This document shows, one piece after another, positions 1 through 7,566 of a DNA stretch of 13,575 nucleotides. Position numbers and translations under genes: made by a program. The stretch comes from Candidatus Zhuqueibacterota bacterium 4484_188 (GTDB lineage: Bacteria; Calditrichota; Calditrichia; RBG-13-44-9). The stretch spans positions 1-13,575 of the forward strand of contig MVCZ01000092.1 in the NCBI GenBank assembly GCA_002049825.1, in the 5' to 3' direction. Positions within the stretch are counted from its first letter, which is position 1. Every line of letters starts with the position of its first letter. A model generated the notes under the pieces. It was given only the letters and a program-made list of their open reading frames with translations, was not told the origin of the DNA and made no database searches.

Positions 1-183
1 CATCTTTTCGATTTGTGCCCGGTGAAATCCGTGGCGGTAACGGACCAAAGAATTGGTTATTTGAACCACACGGGATTTTGTGGGTAGCGCACTAACGGTA
101 GGAAACATATTTCCGGCAGAGGGTAAAAAAGAAAAGCCGGCACCAATGATAAAGCTTTGCCGGATAAACTGACGCCGATTCAT
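1..183 (-). CDS. Tat-exported protein, N-terminal part only
   Basis: The first 61 codons of a minus-strand gene are visible; the rest lies beyond the left edge. It starts at ATG 183-181, behind a strong Shine-Dalgarno (GGAGGTGA, 5 nt before ATG). The N-terminus is a twin-arginine signal: NRRQFIRQ at residues 2-9, then a hydrophobic stretch (FIIGAGFSFLPSAG) and a small-residue cleavage region, so the folded product is probably exported by the Tat pathway. The residues after the signal (SRVVQITNSLVRYR) could begin a mature enzyme domain, and DUF362-type iron-sulfur proteins often start like this, but too little is present to assign a family. A sigma70-like promoter lies just upstream. Export is well supported by the motif; function is unknown. 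Confidence 0.8.
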   Translation of the reverse strand, partial: MNRRQFIRQSFIIGAGFSFLPSAGNMFPTVSALPTKSRVVQITNSLVRYRHGFHRAQIEKM

Positions 184-202
184 GAAATCACCTCCGGCAT
201 AT

Positions 203-231
203 AATATATATTAGTGCGGTTAAAATATCAA
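203..231 (-). promoter_or_regulatory. Sigma70-like promoter of the Tat-signal gene
   Basis: Read on the minus strand, TTGATA (231-226) is followed after 17 nt by TATATT (208-203). Transcription would start a few bases downstream and run into the strong Shine-Dalgarno of the Tat-signal gene. It is back to back with the tRNA promoter. Called from hexamers and spacing only. Confidence 0.5.
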
Positions 232-256
232 CGAGAATACAAGATTGAAAAAAGGG

Positions 257-285
257 TTGATTTAAATTGTGATGTGGGTTAAATT
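257..285 (+). promoter_or_regulatory. Promoter of tRNA-Phe
   Basis: TTGATT (257-262), a 17-nt spacer and TAAATT (280-285) put the predicted start near 292, about 13 nt before the tRNA. The -10 is followed by TTG, so the element also resembles the TAnnTTTG box of Bacteroidota promoters. The same TAAATT hexamer with the same spacing occurs in the promoter at 7842-7870. Confidence 0.55.
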
Positions 286-304
286 TTGCGCCGAAATAAT
301 GGAT

Positions 305-380
<76 letters not shown>

Positions 381-387
381 GCAACCG

Positions 388-421
388 AAAGGACTTGCGG
401 CGAATGCGTAAGTCCTTTTTT
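388..421 (+). terminator. Rho-independent terminator of tRNA-Phe
   Basis: AAAGGACTT (388-396) pairs perfectly with AAGTCCTTT (410-418), with a 13-nt loop, and the stem runs directly into a T tract ending near 421. It starts 7 nt after the tRNA CCA. There is no matching T tract in the opposite direction, so it probably does not terminate the minus-strand permease transcript. Confidence 0.8.
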
Positions 422-466
422 ATTGAGTTTCTTTAAATGGTAAGTCCGCGCGATTTGAAACAACCG

Positions 467-1471
467 TTATCGGGATTTTCTGAAAAAGCGAAACCGCCAG
501 TGCCGTTCCTGCAGCAAAACCGCAGCGACAATAATGATTCCTTTCAGCATTAATTGAAAATCTTTTTGAACGCCGTGCAAGCCGAGGATGTTGCTGAGCA
601 AACCGATAATTAAAACGCCGGCAAAAGTGCCTTCCATGGTACCCCTTCCACCCATCAGGCTGGTGCCGCCAATGACCACTGCGGCAATAGCATCAAGCTC
701 GAAACCCACGCCGTCGTTGGGATTCCCCTGGTACAGTTGCGCCGCGTGGATAATACCAGCCAGTCCGGCAAGCAGACCGGAAAACACAAAGGCAGCCGTA
801 CGAATCCAGTTTACCCGCAACCCGGCTAAGCGTGCAGCCTCTTCATTGCTGCCAATGGCATAAATGTGTCTGCCCAGCCGCATTTTTCTGAGCATAATGG
901 CAAAGATGACCGTAACAATGATAAAAATGAAAACCGGGAAAGGAATTCCCAGGTAGGAGGTGGTGAAAATACGAAAGCTTTCCGGGGCGGCGCCTTTGCC
1001 AAAACCGATATTTCGGGAATTATTATTTGAAATAAAGAGGGCAAACCCGCGTGCGGCGGTCATCATTGCCAGGGTTGCAATGAAGGACTGGATTTTTCCC
1101 CAGGAAGTGAGCGCACCGTTAATAAACCCGGCTGCTGCTCCGACCAGCAGCCCTAAAACGATAGTAAGAAAAAATCCCAACTGCCAGTCCATAATGCCGA
1201 AAGCGGTGGTAGTTGCCGCAAGCGCTAAAATAGAGCCAACCGACAAATCAATTCCGGCGGTAAGAATAACAATGGTCATGCCGACCGAAATCACCCCGAT
1301 TTCCGAAACCTGCCGCAGTACATTGGTCAGGTTATCGAATTTCAAAAAAATCAGGTTCCCTTTACTGCTGACCGGTGAAAAAATAATGCACATGATAAAT
1401 ATACCGATGAAACCCAACACCGGTTTAAGCCACTCGTTTTCCGCAAAGTAACGTGAGAGATTTCTACTCAT
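467..1471 (-). CDS. Sugar ABC transporter permease, RbsC/XylH type
   Basis: A 334-residue inner-membrane permease of the carbohydrate uptake 2 (CUT2) family, which forms the channel of ribose/xylose/galactose/fucose-type importers. Family signatures are visible: LTAGIDLSVGS (70-80), IGSNEEAARLAG (206-217, the cytoplasmic loop that contacts the ATPase) and IGGTSLMGGRGT (267-278), set among eight or more hydrophobic segments. Length is normal for the family and the frame is intact. It begins 4 nt after the ATPase stop, with its Shine-Dalgarno (AGGA) inside the end of the ATPase gene, so the two are translationally coupled. Substrate cannot be read from sequence; the adjacent fucose-isomerase-like gene suggests a deoxysugar or pentose. 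No periplasmic binding-protein gene is in the window. Confidence 0.93.
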   Translation of the reverse strand: MSRNLSRYFAENEWLKPVLGFIGIFIMCIIFSPVSSKGNLIFLKFDNLTNVLRQVSEIGVISVGMTIVILTAGIDLSVGSILALAATTTAFGIMDWQLGFFLTIVLGLLVGAAAGFINGALTSWGKIQSFIATLAMMTAARGFALFISNNNSRNIGFGKGAAPESFRIFTTSYLGIPFPVFIFIIVTVIFAIMLRKMRLGRHIYAIGSNEEAARLAGLRVNWIRTAAFVFSGLLAGLAGIIHAAQLYQGNPNDGVGFELDAIAAVVIGGTSLMGGRGTMEGTFAGVLIIGLLSNILGLHGVQKDFQLMLKGIIIVAAVLLQERHWRFRFFRKSR

Positions 1472-1475
1472 TCAA

Positions 1476-2969
1476 CTATTCCTGTTTAAATGCATAACTT
1501 AAAATTTCCCTGGGATTTGTTTCCGGCACATTCAACAAAGCGGTTTGTTTGCCCTGCGACAGCACCAAAATCCGGTGACAGACCCTGAGCAGCTCTGGGA
1601 TTTCCGAAGAGGTAATTATTACTCCGGCGCCCCGCGATGCCAGTCTTGCAATCAGGGAATAAATTTCCGCTTTCGAGCCCACATCAATACCACGGGTAGG
1701 TTCATCAAGCAAAAGCAATCGGGGCTGCAGCAACAACACCCGGGATAGCAGCACCTTTTGCTGGTTGCCGCCGCTCAAAGTGGGAATTTTTTGATTCACC
1801 GATTTCATCACCACTTTTAAATCTTGAAATTGCTCATTCACCGCATTTTTTTCCTGTTCCGTCTTCACGAAACCGAATTTTGAGATTCGGGGCAAAGCGG
1901 AAATACTGCTGTTGAAACGCAAACTGGCATCCGGGAATATCGCTTCGGTTTTGCGGTCTTCCGGTAAATAGACAATTTTATGGCTGATTGAATCGCTCGC
2001 CGACCGAGGCTGATATTCCACGTTCCCGAACAGAATTTTCCCGGAATACCGGGCTTTCAGTTCCCCGTACAGAAATTTCAGCAGCTCCGTGCGACCGGCA
2101 CCTAATAATCCGGCAACGCCGAGGATTTCACCCTTTCGAAGCGAAAAATTTACCTGCGATAAAAATTTTGCTCCTTCCCGTGATGCTTCCAAATTTACCA
2201 CCCTGAGAAGTTCCGCCTTTGCCTCGTTCTCAAACGATGTGGTTCTGTCCGGAATTTCCCGACCAATCATCAGATTTATCAACTCTTCCCGGGTGATTTC
2301 ATTTATCGGATATTTCCCGAGGAACAAACCATCCCGCAGCACCGCAATCTCGTCAGCCACCTCAAAGACCTCTTTCAAGCGGTGGGTGATAAACAGGATT
2401 GTTTTGCCCCTTGATTTCAGTAACTGCATTTTTTCGAAGAGCCGGGATATTTCATTCTCACTCAGCGCCGAGGTCGGTTCATCCATAATAATGATTTGCG
2501 AATCCAACCTGAGCGCTTTGGCAATTTCGACCATTTGCTGCCAACCGATGGTCAGGTTTTTCAGTTTGGTTTTCGAGGAAAAGGGGAAATCAAATTCCTT
2601 TAAAACCCGGTCCGATTCCCGGTAGAGTTTCCTGAAATCGAGCCGACCAAAAGATTTCACCGGCTCTTTGCCCAGGAAAATGTTTTCCCCGATGCTGAGA
2701 TCCGGCACCAGGTTTAATTCCTGGTGAATAATCGAGACGCCTGCACGCTCGGCATCCCGTGGATTTTTAAAATGAGCCAGTTGATTCCCGATGCGCACCG
2801 TTCCGGAATATTCGGGAATAATACCGGCGAGTATTTTCATCAGGGTTGATTTGCCGGCGCCATTTTCTCCCACCAGTGCAACAATTTTCCCCCGGGCTAC
2901 CGAAAAGGAAACACCGTGCAATACCTCGACACCGGAAAAAGATTTACGAATATTTTTAAATTCAAGCAT
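1476..2969 (-). CDS. Sugar ABC transporter ATPase, RbsA/MglA type (two ABC domains)
   Basis: A 497-residue tandem ATPase that energises the permease encoded next to it. Domain 1 is canonical: Walker A GENGAGKS (34-41), Q-loop Q83, Walker B IIIMDEP (159-165) and H-loop H196. Its signature reads LTIGWQQMVEIAKAL (139-153), which departs from LSGGQ as in many CUT2 ATPases. Domain 2 has the degenerate P-loop GLLGAGRT (287-294) without the catalytic lysine, then LSGGNQQ (398-404) and LLLLDEP (418-424). This asymmetry is normal for RbsA/MglA. Length is typical. No Shine-Dalgarno is visible before ATG 2969, which reads ATTCTCCT-ATG on the coding strand, and a plus-strand coding-like fragment begins 2 nt upstream. 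Its original 5' flank may therefore have been replaced. Confidence 0.95.
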   Translation of the reverse strand: MLEFKNIRKSFSGVEVLHGVSFSVARGKIVALVGENGAGKSTLMKILAGIIPEYSGTVRIGNQLAHFKNPRDAERAGVSIIHQELNLVPDLSIGENIFLGKEPVKSFGRLDFRKLYRESDRVLKEFDFPFSSKTKLKNLTIGWQQMVEIAKALRLDSQIIIMDEPTSALSENEISRLFEKMQLLKSRGKTILFITHRLKEVFEVADEIAVLRDGLFLGKYPINEITREELINLMIGREIPDRTTSFENEAKAELLRVVNLEASREGAKFLSQVNFSLRKGEILGVAGLLGAGRTELLKFLYGELKARYSGKILFGNVEYQPRSASDSISHKIVYLPEDRKTEAIFPDASLRFNSSISALPRISKFGFVKTEQEKNAVNEQFQDLKVVMKSVNQKIPTLSGGNQQKVLLSRVLLLQPRLLLLDEPTRGIDVGSKAEIYSLIARLASRGAGVIITSSEIPELLRVCHRILVLSQGKQTALLNVPETNPREILSYAFKQE

Positions 2970-2971
2970 AG

Positions 2972-3151
2972 GAGAATGATTACGTTTTACTTTTGTCAGC
3001 AGATTTATCCGGCAGAAAAGACTTTGAATATACTGCTGAAGTAGTTAATTCGATGGACAGGACTTCATTTTATACGCTGCCTGAACAATATGTTAATCCA
3101 GGCAAAATTGAAATAGAATTGATACCGCCCCGGATTTATTCGGGTTTCTAA
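2972..3151 (+). pseudogene. Orphan C-terminal gene fragment between isomerase and ATPase genes
   Basis: On the plus strand 59 codons are open from 2972 to the TAA at 3149-3151. The reading looks like genuine protein, with a YVLLLSADLSGRKDFEY-like first half and a tail PGKIEIELIPPRIYSGF. There is no convincing start: the only in-frame ATG is halfway along (3053). It fills nearly the whole gap between the minus-strand isomerase (stop 3168) and ATPase (start 2969) and points the opposite way. I read it as the 3' end of a gene stranded by a rearrangement. I do not recognise the family. A chance open stretch is possible, but the opposite strand has stops and looks less protein-like. Confidence 0.42.
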
Positions 3152-3167
3152 AGGATAAAAACTCGCG

Positions 3168-4599
3168 CTATCTTTTTCGCAGTATCTTGGTCTGATTTTC
3201 CCCACCATTCAGCAAATAAAGCAGTGGAAGCGGTCGGTCAATTCCTTCGCGGAAAGCGGGCATTTCCTGCCAGGGTGTTACCGAAAGCACATTCGCCAAA
3301 TCCATCCAATACTGCAGCCGGGCGGTTGCCAGGTTCCAGGTCATGTGAAAATGATTTGCCGGCGCATAGTGTTTATATTCGCCCATAGTGGCATGACGGG
3401 GGGTAACGAAGGTGTGCGGCCAGGTTGGTGTGGAGGTTTGGCTGCTCCCACAACGTTTCGCCCTTGAGCGGAATACCCAATTTTTGGGCGAGTTCTTTCA
3501 GTTCCCAGGCTTCCCACACCTTACGGAAATCCATGAACAGCGGCGGTTCGCCGGCAGACAGGTAGGTCATAAACAACATGGTTAGCAACCCCTGAACATC
3601 CGCCTCGGTGGCAAAAGGAACAACCGGTTTCTGACCGGTGTGGTCAAAAGTAGAATTAAACAGCGATTCCATAACATCGGCAACCGGCAGCGGGATGCCG
3701 CGCAAATCGGATCCCCATTCTAATTGACTCATAAAACCGCCGCCCACTGCGTTCAGTTCATCCAGCAAATCCCTGACGATTAGATACATGGCGAGACTCT
3801 GGTTCAAACGATGATTATCCAGATCGTCCCGTAATTCAATCCGTTCTTTTGCGTGACCGTCCAACCAATTCCGCAACGCTTTTAATTCCTCTTCATCATA
3901 GGCTTTTTTCAGAAGCATGTCAGACAGTAATTTCATATCCAACCGGGTAATTTCCAGTCCAAAGGTGTTCCGGGTTGCCAGGACATGCGGCAGCGCGGTT
4001 TCCATTCCCATTGAATCGTGTCCGAAAACCACCACCCGGCGTCCTTTTAAACCCTGATAGGTTACCGCGGCACAGGCCCAGTCAATAAGTGCCCGGGCGG
4101 TTTTTTCGCTCATCTCCGGATTCGCTCCGGAATCGGGCCAATTGCCGACATTAATATGAATTAAACCGCCATATTGCGAAATCGCCCCGGAAACGGCATG
4201 AGTAAACACCACTCCCGGCTTGGGTCCGCTATTGCCGCAGGTAAAATTAATCGGGGTATCTTTGGGGAAATGACTCAGCAGCGAAAGAACCGTTAATTGC
4301 GGAAACGCCCAGGTGTCCGGCACCCCAACGAGAATATTTACACCACGGTGTTTGAACTGTTTGGCTACCATGTCGGCTTGCTTTTCACCATCAACCAACA
4401 CGTCCGAATAAACCACCGGAACAGCTAAACCGTTGGGCATTTTCATTGCTTTTGCCAAAAGGTTTGCCGTTATTTTGATGATGTTGCCAGCCCGTATCCG
4501 GGAGTCCGCATCGATGCGCGGATCGCAGGGAGCAAATACGCCGATGACCGGAACTTCCGGTGTCGATAAAACATCCGATGAGACTTTTTCTGCAATCAT
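3168..4599 (-). pseudogene. L-fucose-isomerase-like protein, internally deleted and frameshifted
   Basis: FucI-family ketol isomerases convert L-fucose (or L-arabinose and related aldoses) to the ketose using Mn2+ in the cytoplasm. Family landmarks: an SMGMETALPH block followed by YDEEELKALRNWL, the metal-binding Glu in PFATEAD (codon 3606-3604), the metal-binding Asp in FMDFRK (codon 3531-3529) and, in another frame, the third ligand His in PANHFHMT (codon 3353-3351). The two acidic ligands sit at almost the same residue numbers as in E. coli FucI (337, 361). The reading frame changes near 3440-3480: the upstream frame runs into an unrelated tail, while the other frame resumes with TPTWPHTFVTPR, matching the STWPTTWFAPR region of FucI. 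About 120 residues between these points are absent. GTG 4605 is possible, but ATG 4599 fits the Shine-Dalgarno AGAGGTGA better. The mixed-function product is probably inactive. Confidence 0.82.
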
Positions 4600-4687
4600 A
4601 CTCACCTCTTTACCATTTAGTCTAACTGCTCAGCATAATGAAAATAAATGTGTTGAAGATTTACTTAAAACATTTTTGTACCATAGC

Positions 4688-4715
4688 GTTATATAAAATA
4701 GCCGGGTTTTCTCAA
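4688..4715 (-). promoter_or_regulatory. Promoter of isomerase/ABC operon with palindrome over the -35
   Basis: On the minus strand TTGAGA (4715-4710), a 16-nt spacer and TATAAC (4693-4688) precede the isomerase start by about 90 nt. A short inverted repeat, GGGTTT-TCTC-AAACCC (4704-4719), covers the -35 box and could be a repressor site, although a 6-bp palindrome may also arise by chance. Confidence 0.45.
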
Positions 4716-4786
4716 ACCCACTTCCTCACTGCCCCTCTCTTGCTAAACTGAAATATCCAAGCACTTAACACAGCGGGTCGAATACT

Positions 4787-4829
4787 CCCCCTTCCCTGTT
4801 GAATCAGGGAAGGGGGCCGGGGGGATGGG
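4787..4829 (+). repeat. REP-like hairpin repeat, copy 1
   Basis: A perfect 12-bp stem, CCCCCTTCCCTG (4787-4798) with CAGGGAAGGGGG (4805-4816), has the 6-nt loop TTGAAT and is followed by a G-rich tail (GGGGGGATGGG). A second copy lies inverted at 5034-5074 with the same stem, loop and tail. There is no poly-T on either side, so this is unlikely to be a simple terminator. Confidence 0.8.
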
Positions 4830-5033
4830 TTAAAATATCAACCATTTTAAGCAAAGTTTCTGGTGAATAAGTAATCGTGTTTCTAATAATGAAAACGACA
4901 GAATCCATAACTCGTCACCCCTAAATAGAATAAAATATATTTTCATTTAAACCTAAAATTCTATTGACCAAAAATCATAAATGTTATTCTCCATTAAAAA
5001 TGAGCCTAGTTGGGTAACAAAACTTTTCTTACC

Positions 5034-5074
5034 TATCCCCCTAACCCCCTTCCCTGATTCAACAGGGAAGAGGG
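5034..5074 (-). repeat. REP-like hairpin repeat, copy 2 (inverted)
   Basis: This is the reverse complement of the element at 4787-4829. The stem is CCCCCTTCCCTG (5045-5056) with CAGGGAAGAGGG (5063-5074), 11 of 12 pairs, with loop ATTCAA. The C-rich left flank (TATCCCCCTAA) corresponds to the G-rich tail of copy 1. The pair is arranged tail to tail around about 200 nt of AT-rich DNA, like a REP doublet. Confidence 0.8.
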
Positions 5075-5103
5075 AATTTCTCATCCATCCACATGCTGGA
5101 TCA

Positions 5104-5150
5104 GGTTTGTACACAAACCAACCTGCCTGCTGACGCACGTCAGTCAGCGG
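5104..5150. repeat. Two adjacent short palindromes
   Basis: GGTTTGT-AC-ACAAACC (5104-5119) is a 7-bp stem with a 2-nt loop. About ten bases on, CTGAC-GCAC-GTCAG (5130-5143) forms a second hairpin whose left arm can also pair with the slightly displaced GTCAGC at 5143-5148. The dense, independent palindromes suggest a dispersed intergenic element, not a gene-specific operator. Confidence 0.5.
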
Positions 5151-5233
5151 GAATACTTCTACCGGGTTTAAAGAACAAGAATATTTATATGCAATCACAG
5201 GCAACTTACTTTTTAATTTCTTTCCATGAGATA

Positions 5234-7272
5234 CTATTTAATAATCAACATTTTTTTAGTAAGTGTAGAATTTGCTGTTTTGAGACGGTAAAAATACAAA
5301 CCGCTGGCAAAATTCCTTGCGTTAAAATCCACGGAATGTTCACCGGCAGTCATTTTTCCGTTGATTATTGTCCTGACTTTTCGTCCCAGCAAATCATATA
5401 TATTCAGCGTAACTTTTTCGGATTTAGGAAGATAAAACCTGATGGTAGTCACCGGGTTAAAAGGATTGGGGAAATTTTGTTCCAACACCGGGCGGAGGGG
5501 AATGGGATGCCGCGGTTCCCCGGGAATCGACACCCAGTTGGTCTGTTGTGCCAGTGTAACGGCGGTTTCGTAATCCACTGCATAGTACCACCAGTTATTC
5601 AAGACCCCCTCATAAACACCCTTGAAACGCGGTAAATGACCGAACCACCATCTCATGTATCCAAGCTGGTCGCAGCCCCATTCACTGCAGTTTAAGGAAC
5701 GGGTTTGATCCAGGATGTACGGATAGCGTTTCCAGTTATCGGCATAGCAAACAACATATCGGGTGTTGCCGTAATCATAATCCGACATACCGTTGGGCGG
5801 GAAATGAATATTTCCCACATGAGCACCACCGGTAACGTCTTTGTCAATCCGGGTAAAAAGCTCCCAGTTATTCGGATCGGGATTGGTAATATCCCACCGT
5901 CCGTACACATGCCGTATGGCACTTTCCATGCGGTGACCGAAACTGTGCAGCGCCTCGGCGACACCGCGTTCATAATTCCACCCCATAACCGAGAGCAGCT
6001 TATTCAGCCCGGGGTGCGCCAGCGGAGGCGAGTTCCACCAGAAAGCACCGGGACCCATCAGTTGCGATTCGTACATCCCACCAAAGGGAAAGGTGTACAC
6101 CCAGATTTCGTTAATGACCCCATTATTTCGCTTGGTGTCAAAATCGTAATAATCGACCATGGCGTTGTAATCAAAGTGAACCCGGTTCTCAATCTCCGCC
6201 ATGTACTGAAGCGTGTAAAATAGTAAAGCAGGGTATCGATGGACATAAACGTGGAATCCAGCCGGGTAAATATTTTATCGTCGTCAATTGTTTCCACAAT
6301 CTGGAATTGCACCACGTAGTCGCTCGCCATATTAAATTCCTCGATAATTTGTGCCACCAGGGCGTTCGGATCCGACCATCCCCACATCTGATGAATTCGT
6401 TTATGATGAGTAGAATCGATAACCGGGTCTTGCAGAACCAGCGCCACTTTAATGGTCAACGGATCGTCATTAACCGAAGCGAAATCGGTTTCCACCGAAA
6501 CCGGCGCACTTCCGGAGATACTGCCGGAGAGCGAAGAAGCCGTCACATGGGTATTACCCACAGCAGCGCCCGCCAGCAACCCGAATTCGCCAACGGTTGC
6601 CACGGAATGATTATCGGTACTCCACATGATTGGTTCTGTCAATGGGTATGGATAAGTATGATTTTCGGCATCCAGGGCAAGTACTTTCAACTGCAGATGC
6701 GTGCCGGGAAGTAAGCGCGGCGGATAGGGATAAATGTAAAGAGAAGTGAGCGTAACGGAATTTTCCAGCGCCCATTCTCCTAATAAGATCATGTGGCTTT
6801 GCAAATTGGTTGCCGTCAAACGAGCTACTTTAGCAGCAACATTGCTCACTTCTACGGAATCCCAGCTAAAAGAAACATGTGGTCGCTGGTCGGCTAAAAG
6901 CTGGTAACTACCGCTCCCGCTATTGAGATCAGCCAGCGAATTCGCCACTTCCAACGACCAGTTTCCGGCGTTCCAGAAATAGACTTTATTTCTGGAAAAA
7001 TGCAGCGAATCCTGGCTGACCAGCGTTATGACCAGTGAATCGCTATTTTGGACACCGGCAGAAGTAAGCGGATTTCCGTCAAATACTTTTTCGATGGAAT
7101 TGTTGGTAAAAGCAGGAACAACGGTTGCCTGAATGGTGCTGTCTGCCAGACCGGACAGAATATCTAGCGGTTGGGTAATGGTGACCTGGGCATTTAATTG
7201 AGATACACCGGCAAGCGGTAACAGAATGGTTAAAAAAAACAGGAAACGAAAACAAATTTTTGTTATCCGCAT
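5234..7272 (-). pseudogene. Large secreted protein (discoidin-like, Big2-like, type IX sorting domain), one-base frameshift
   Basis: Two overlapping frames together encode one protein of about 680 residues. It starts at ATG 7272 behind AAGGAG (6-nt gap). The order is a signal peptide (about 1-29, ending QLNAQ), a discoidin/F5-8C-like beta domain (FDGNPLTSAG onward), a Big2-like domain (MWSTDNHSVATVGEFGLLAG) and a Trp/Tyr-rich domain I cannot assign (NEIWVYTFPFGGMYESQ, EALHSFGHRMES). It ends in a sorting domain with NFPNPFNPVTTIRF and a terminal LTKKMLIIK. The frames change near 6205-6230. Adding one base to the A4 run at 6217-6220 (TTTT on the coding strand) gives a continuous YYFYTLQYMAE. 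This may be a sequencing error, phase variation or an early pseudogene. The protein is probably exported through Sec and then T9SS to the surface. Its role is unknown; carbohydrate binding is an inference from the discoidin-like part. Confidence 0.75.
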
Positions 7273-7368
7273 TTTTTACTCCTTACTTTATTTTCAATTA
7301 CTAATTTTCAACCTCGCTGTGTCGGGGCGGTGTTCATTTCGGGACTTTCGAAAACCGCTCTCAGCCAC

Positions 7369-7536
7369 CTATTTCATGAAAAGAAACAAGTCGGCAGCGG
7401 GTCTCAGTAGGAATACGGGCAAGCGATTGGATTTGCTTCCGATGTTCAACCATCCACTTGCCAAAAATGTCCCGTCCAACAGGGAGATTCCTTTGATCGG
7501 CATATCTGTTTCCCATGCTTTTTTCAGAATCCCACT
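7369..7536 (-). other. Coding-like 55-codon stretch of uncertain status
   Basis: One minus-strand frame from 7536 to the TAG at 7371-7369 reads like protein (for example MPIKGISLLDGTFLASGW, then RLPVFLLRPAAD). A second minus frame and a plus frame are also open here, so the real frame, if any, is unclear. No Shine-Dalgarno is seen. It could be the tail of a decayed gene or part of a dispersed repeat. I do not recognise a family. Confidence 0.25.
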
Positions 7537-7552
7537 TTAAACAAAAAACTAA

Positions 7553-7566
7553 TGTTAACGCTAACA
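7553..7566. promoter_or_regulatory. LacI/GalR-family operator
   Basis: TGTTAACGCTAACA is a 14-bp near-palindrome (6 of 7 pairs) with the central CG typical of LacI-family operators. It lies about 280 nt upstream of the minus-strand secreted-protein gene and about 290 nt before the plus-strand promoter. LacI-family repressors commonly control sugar genes, which fits the neighbourhood, but no regulator gene is present in the window and the target promoter is not obvious. Confidence 0.5.

Larger units (their letters stand above)
4606..5233. other. Repeat-bearing intergenic region
   Basis: No gene is supported here. The left end holds the minus-strand promoter of the isomerase/transporter genes. 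The rest contains two inverted copies of a GC-rich hairpin (4787-4829 and 5034-5074) flanking about 200 nt of AT-rich DNA, then two further palindromes near 5104-5150. Inside the AT-rich part, AATAGAAT (4924-4931) and ATTCTATT (4958-4965) form a weak inverted repeat. The short open stretches in the region run through the palindromes and look like repeat DNA, not protein. Confidence 0.7.

Noticed and set aside
960..1451. A 163-codon plus-strand frame opposite the permease
   Set aside because: It is antisense to a clearly conserved permease and shows no family features.
2089..2625. A 178-codon plus-strand frame opposite the ABC ATPase
   Set aside because: Antisense shadow of conserved ATPase motifs; serine/arginine-rich low-quality composition.
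4953..5204. An open frame of 83 codons on the minus strand in the intergenic repeat region
   Set aside because: It runs through the REP-like hairpin and both palindromes, has no usable Shine-Dalgarno, and its composition follows the repeats.
5093..5635. A 180-codon plus-strand frame across the end of the secreted protein gene
   Set aside because: It overlaps the conserved type IX sorting domain on the other strand and part of the palindrome block.
6205..6230. Programmed -1 ribosomal frameshifting in the secreted-protein gene
   Set aside because: No slippery heptamer of the X-XXY-YYZ form is in the correct phase and no downstream pseudoknot is evident; a simple lost base in the A4 run explains it.
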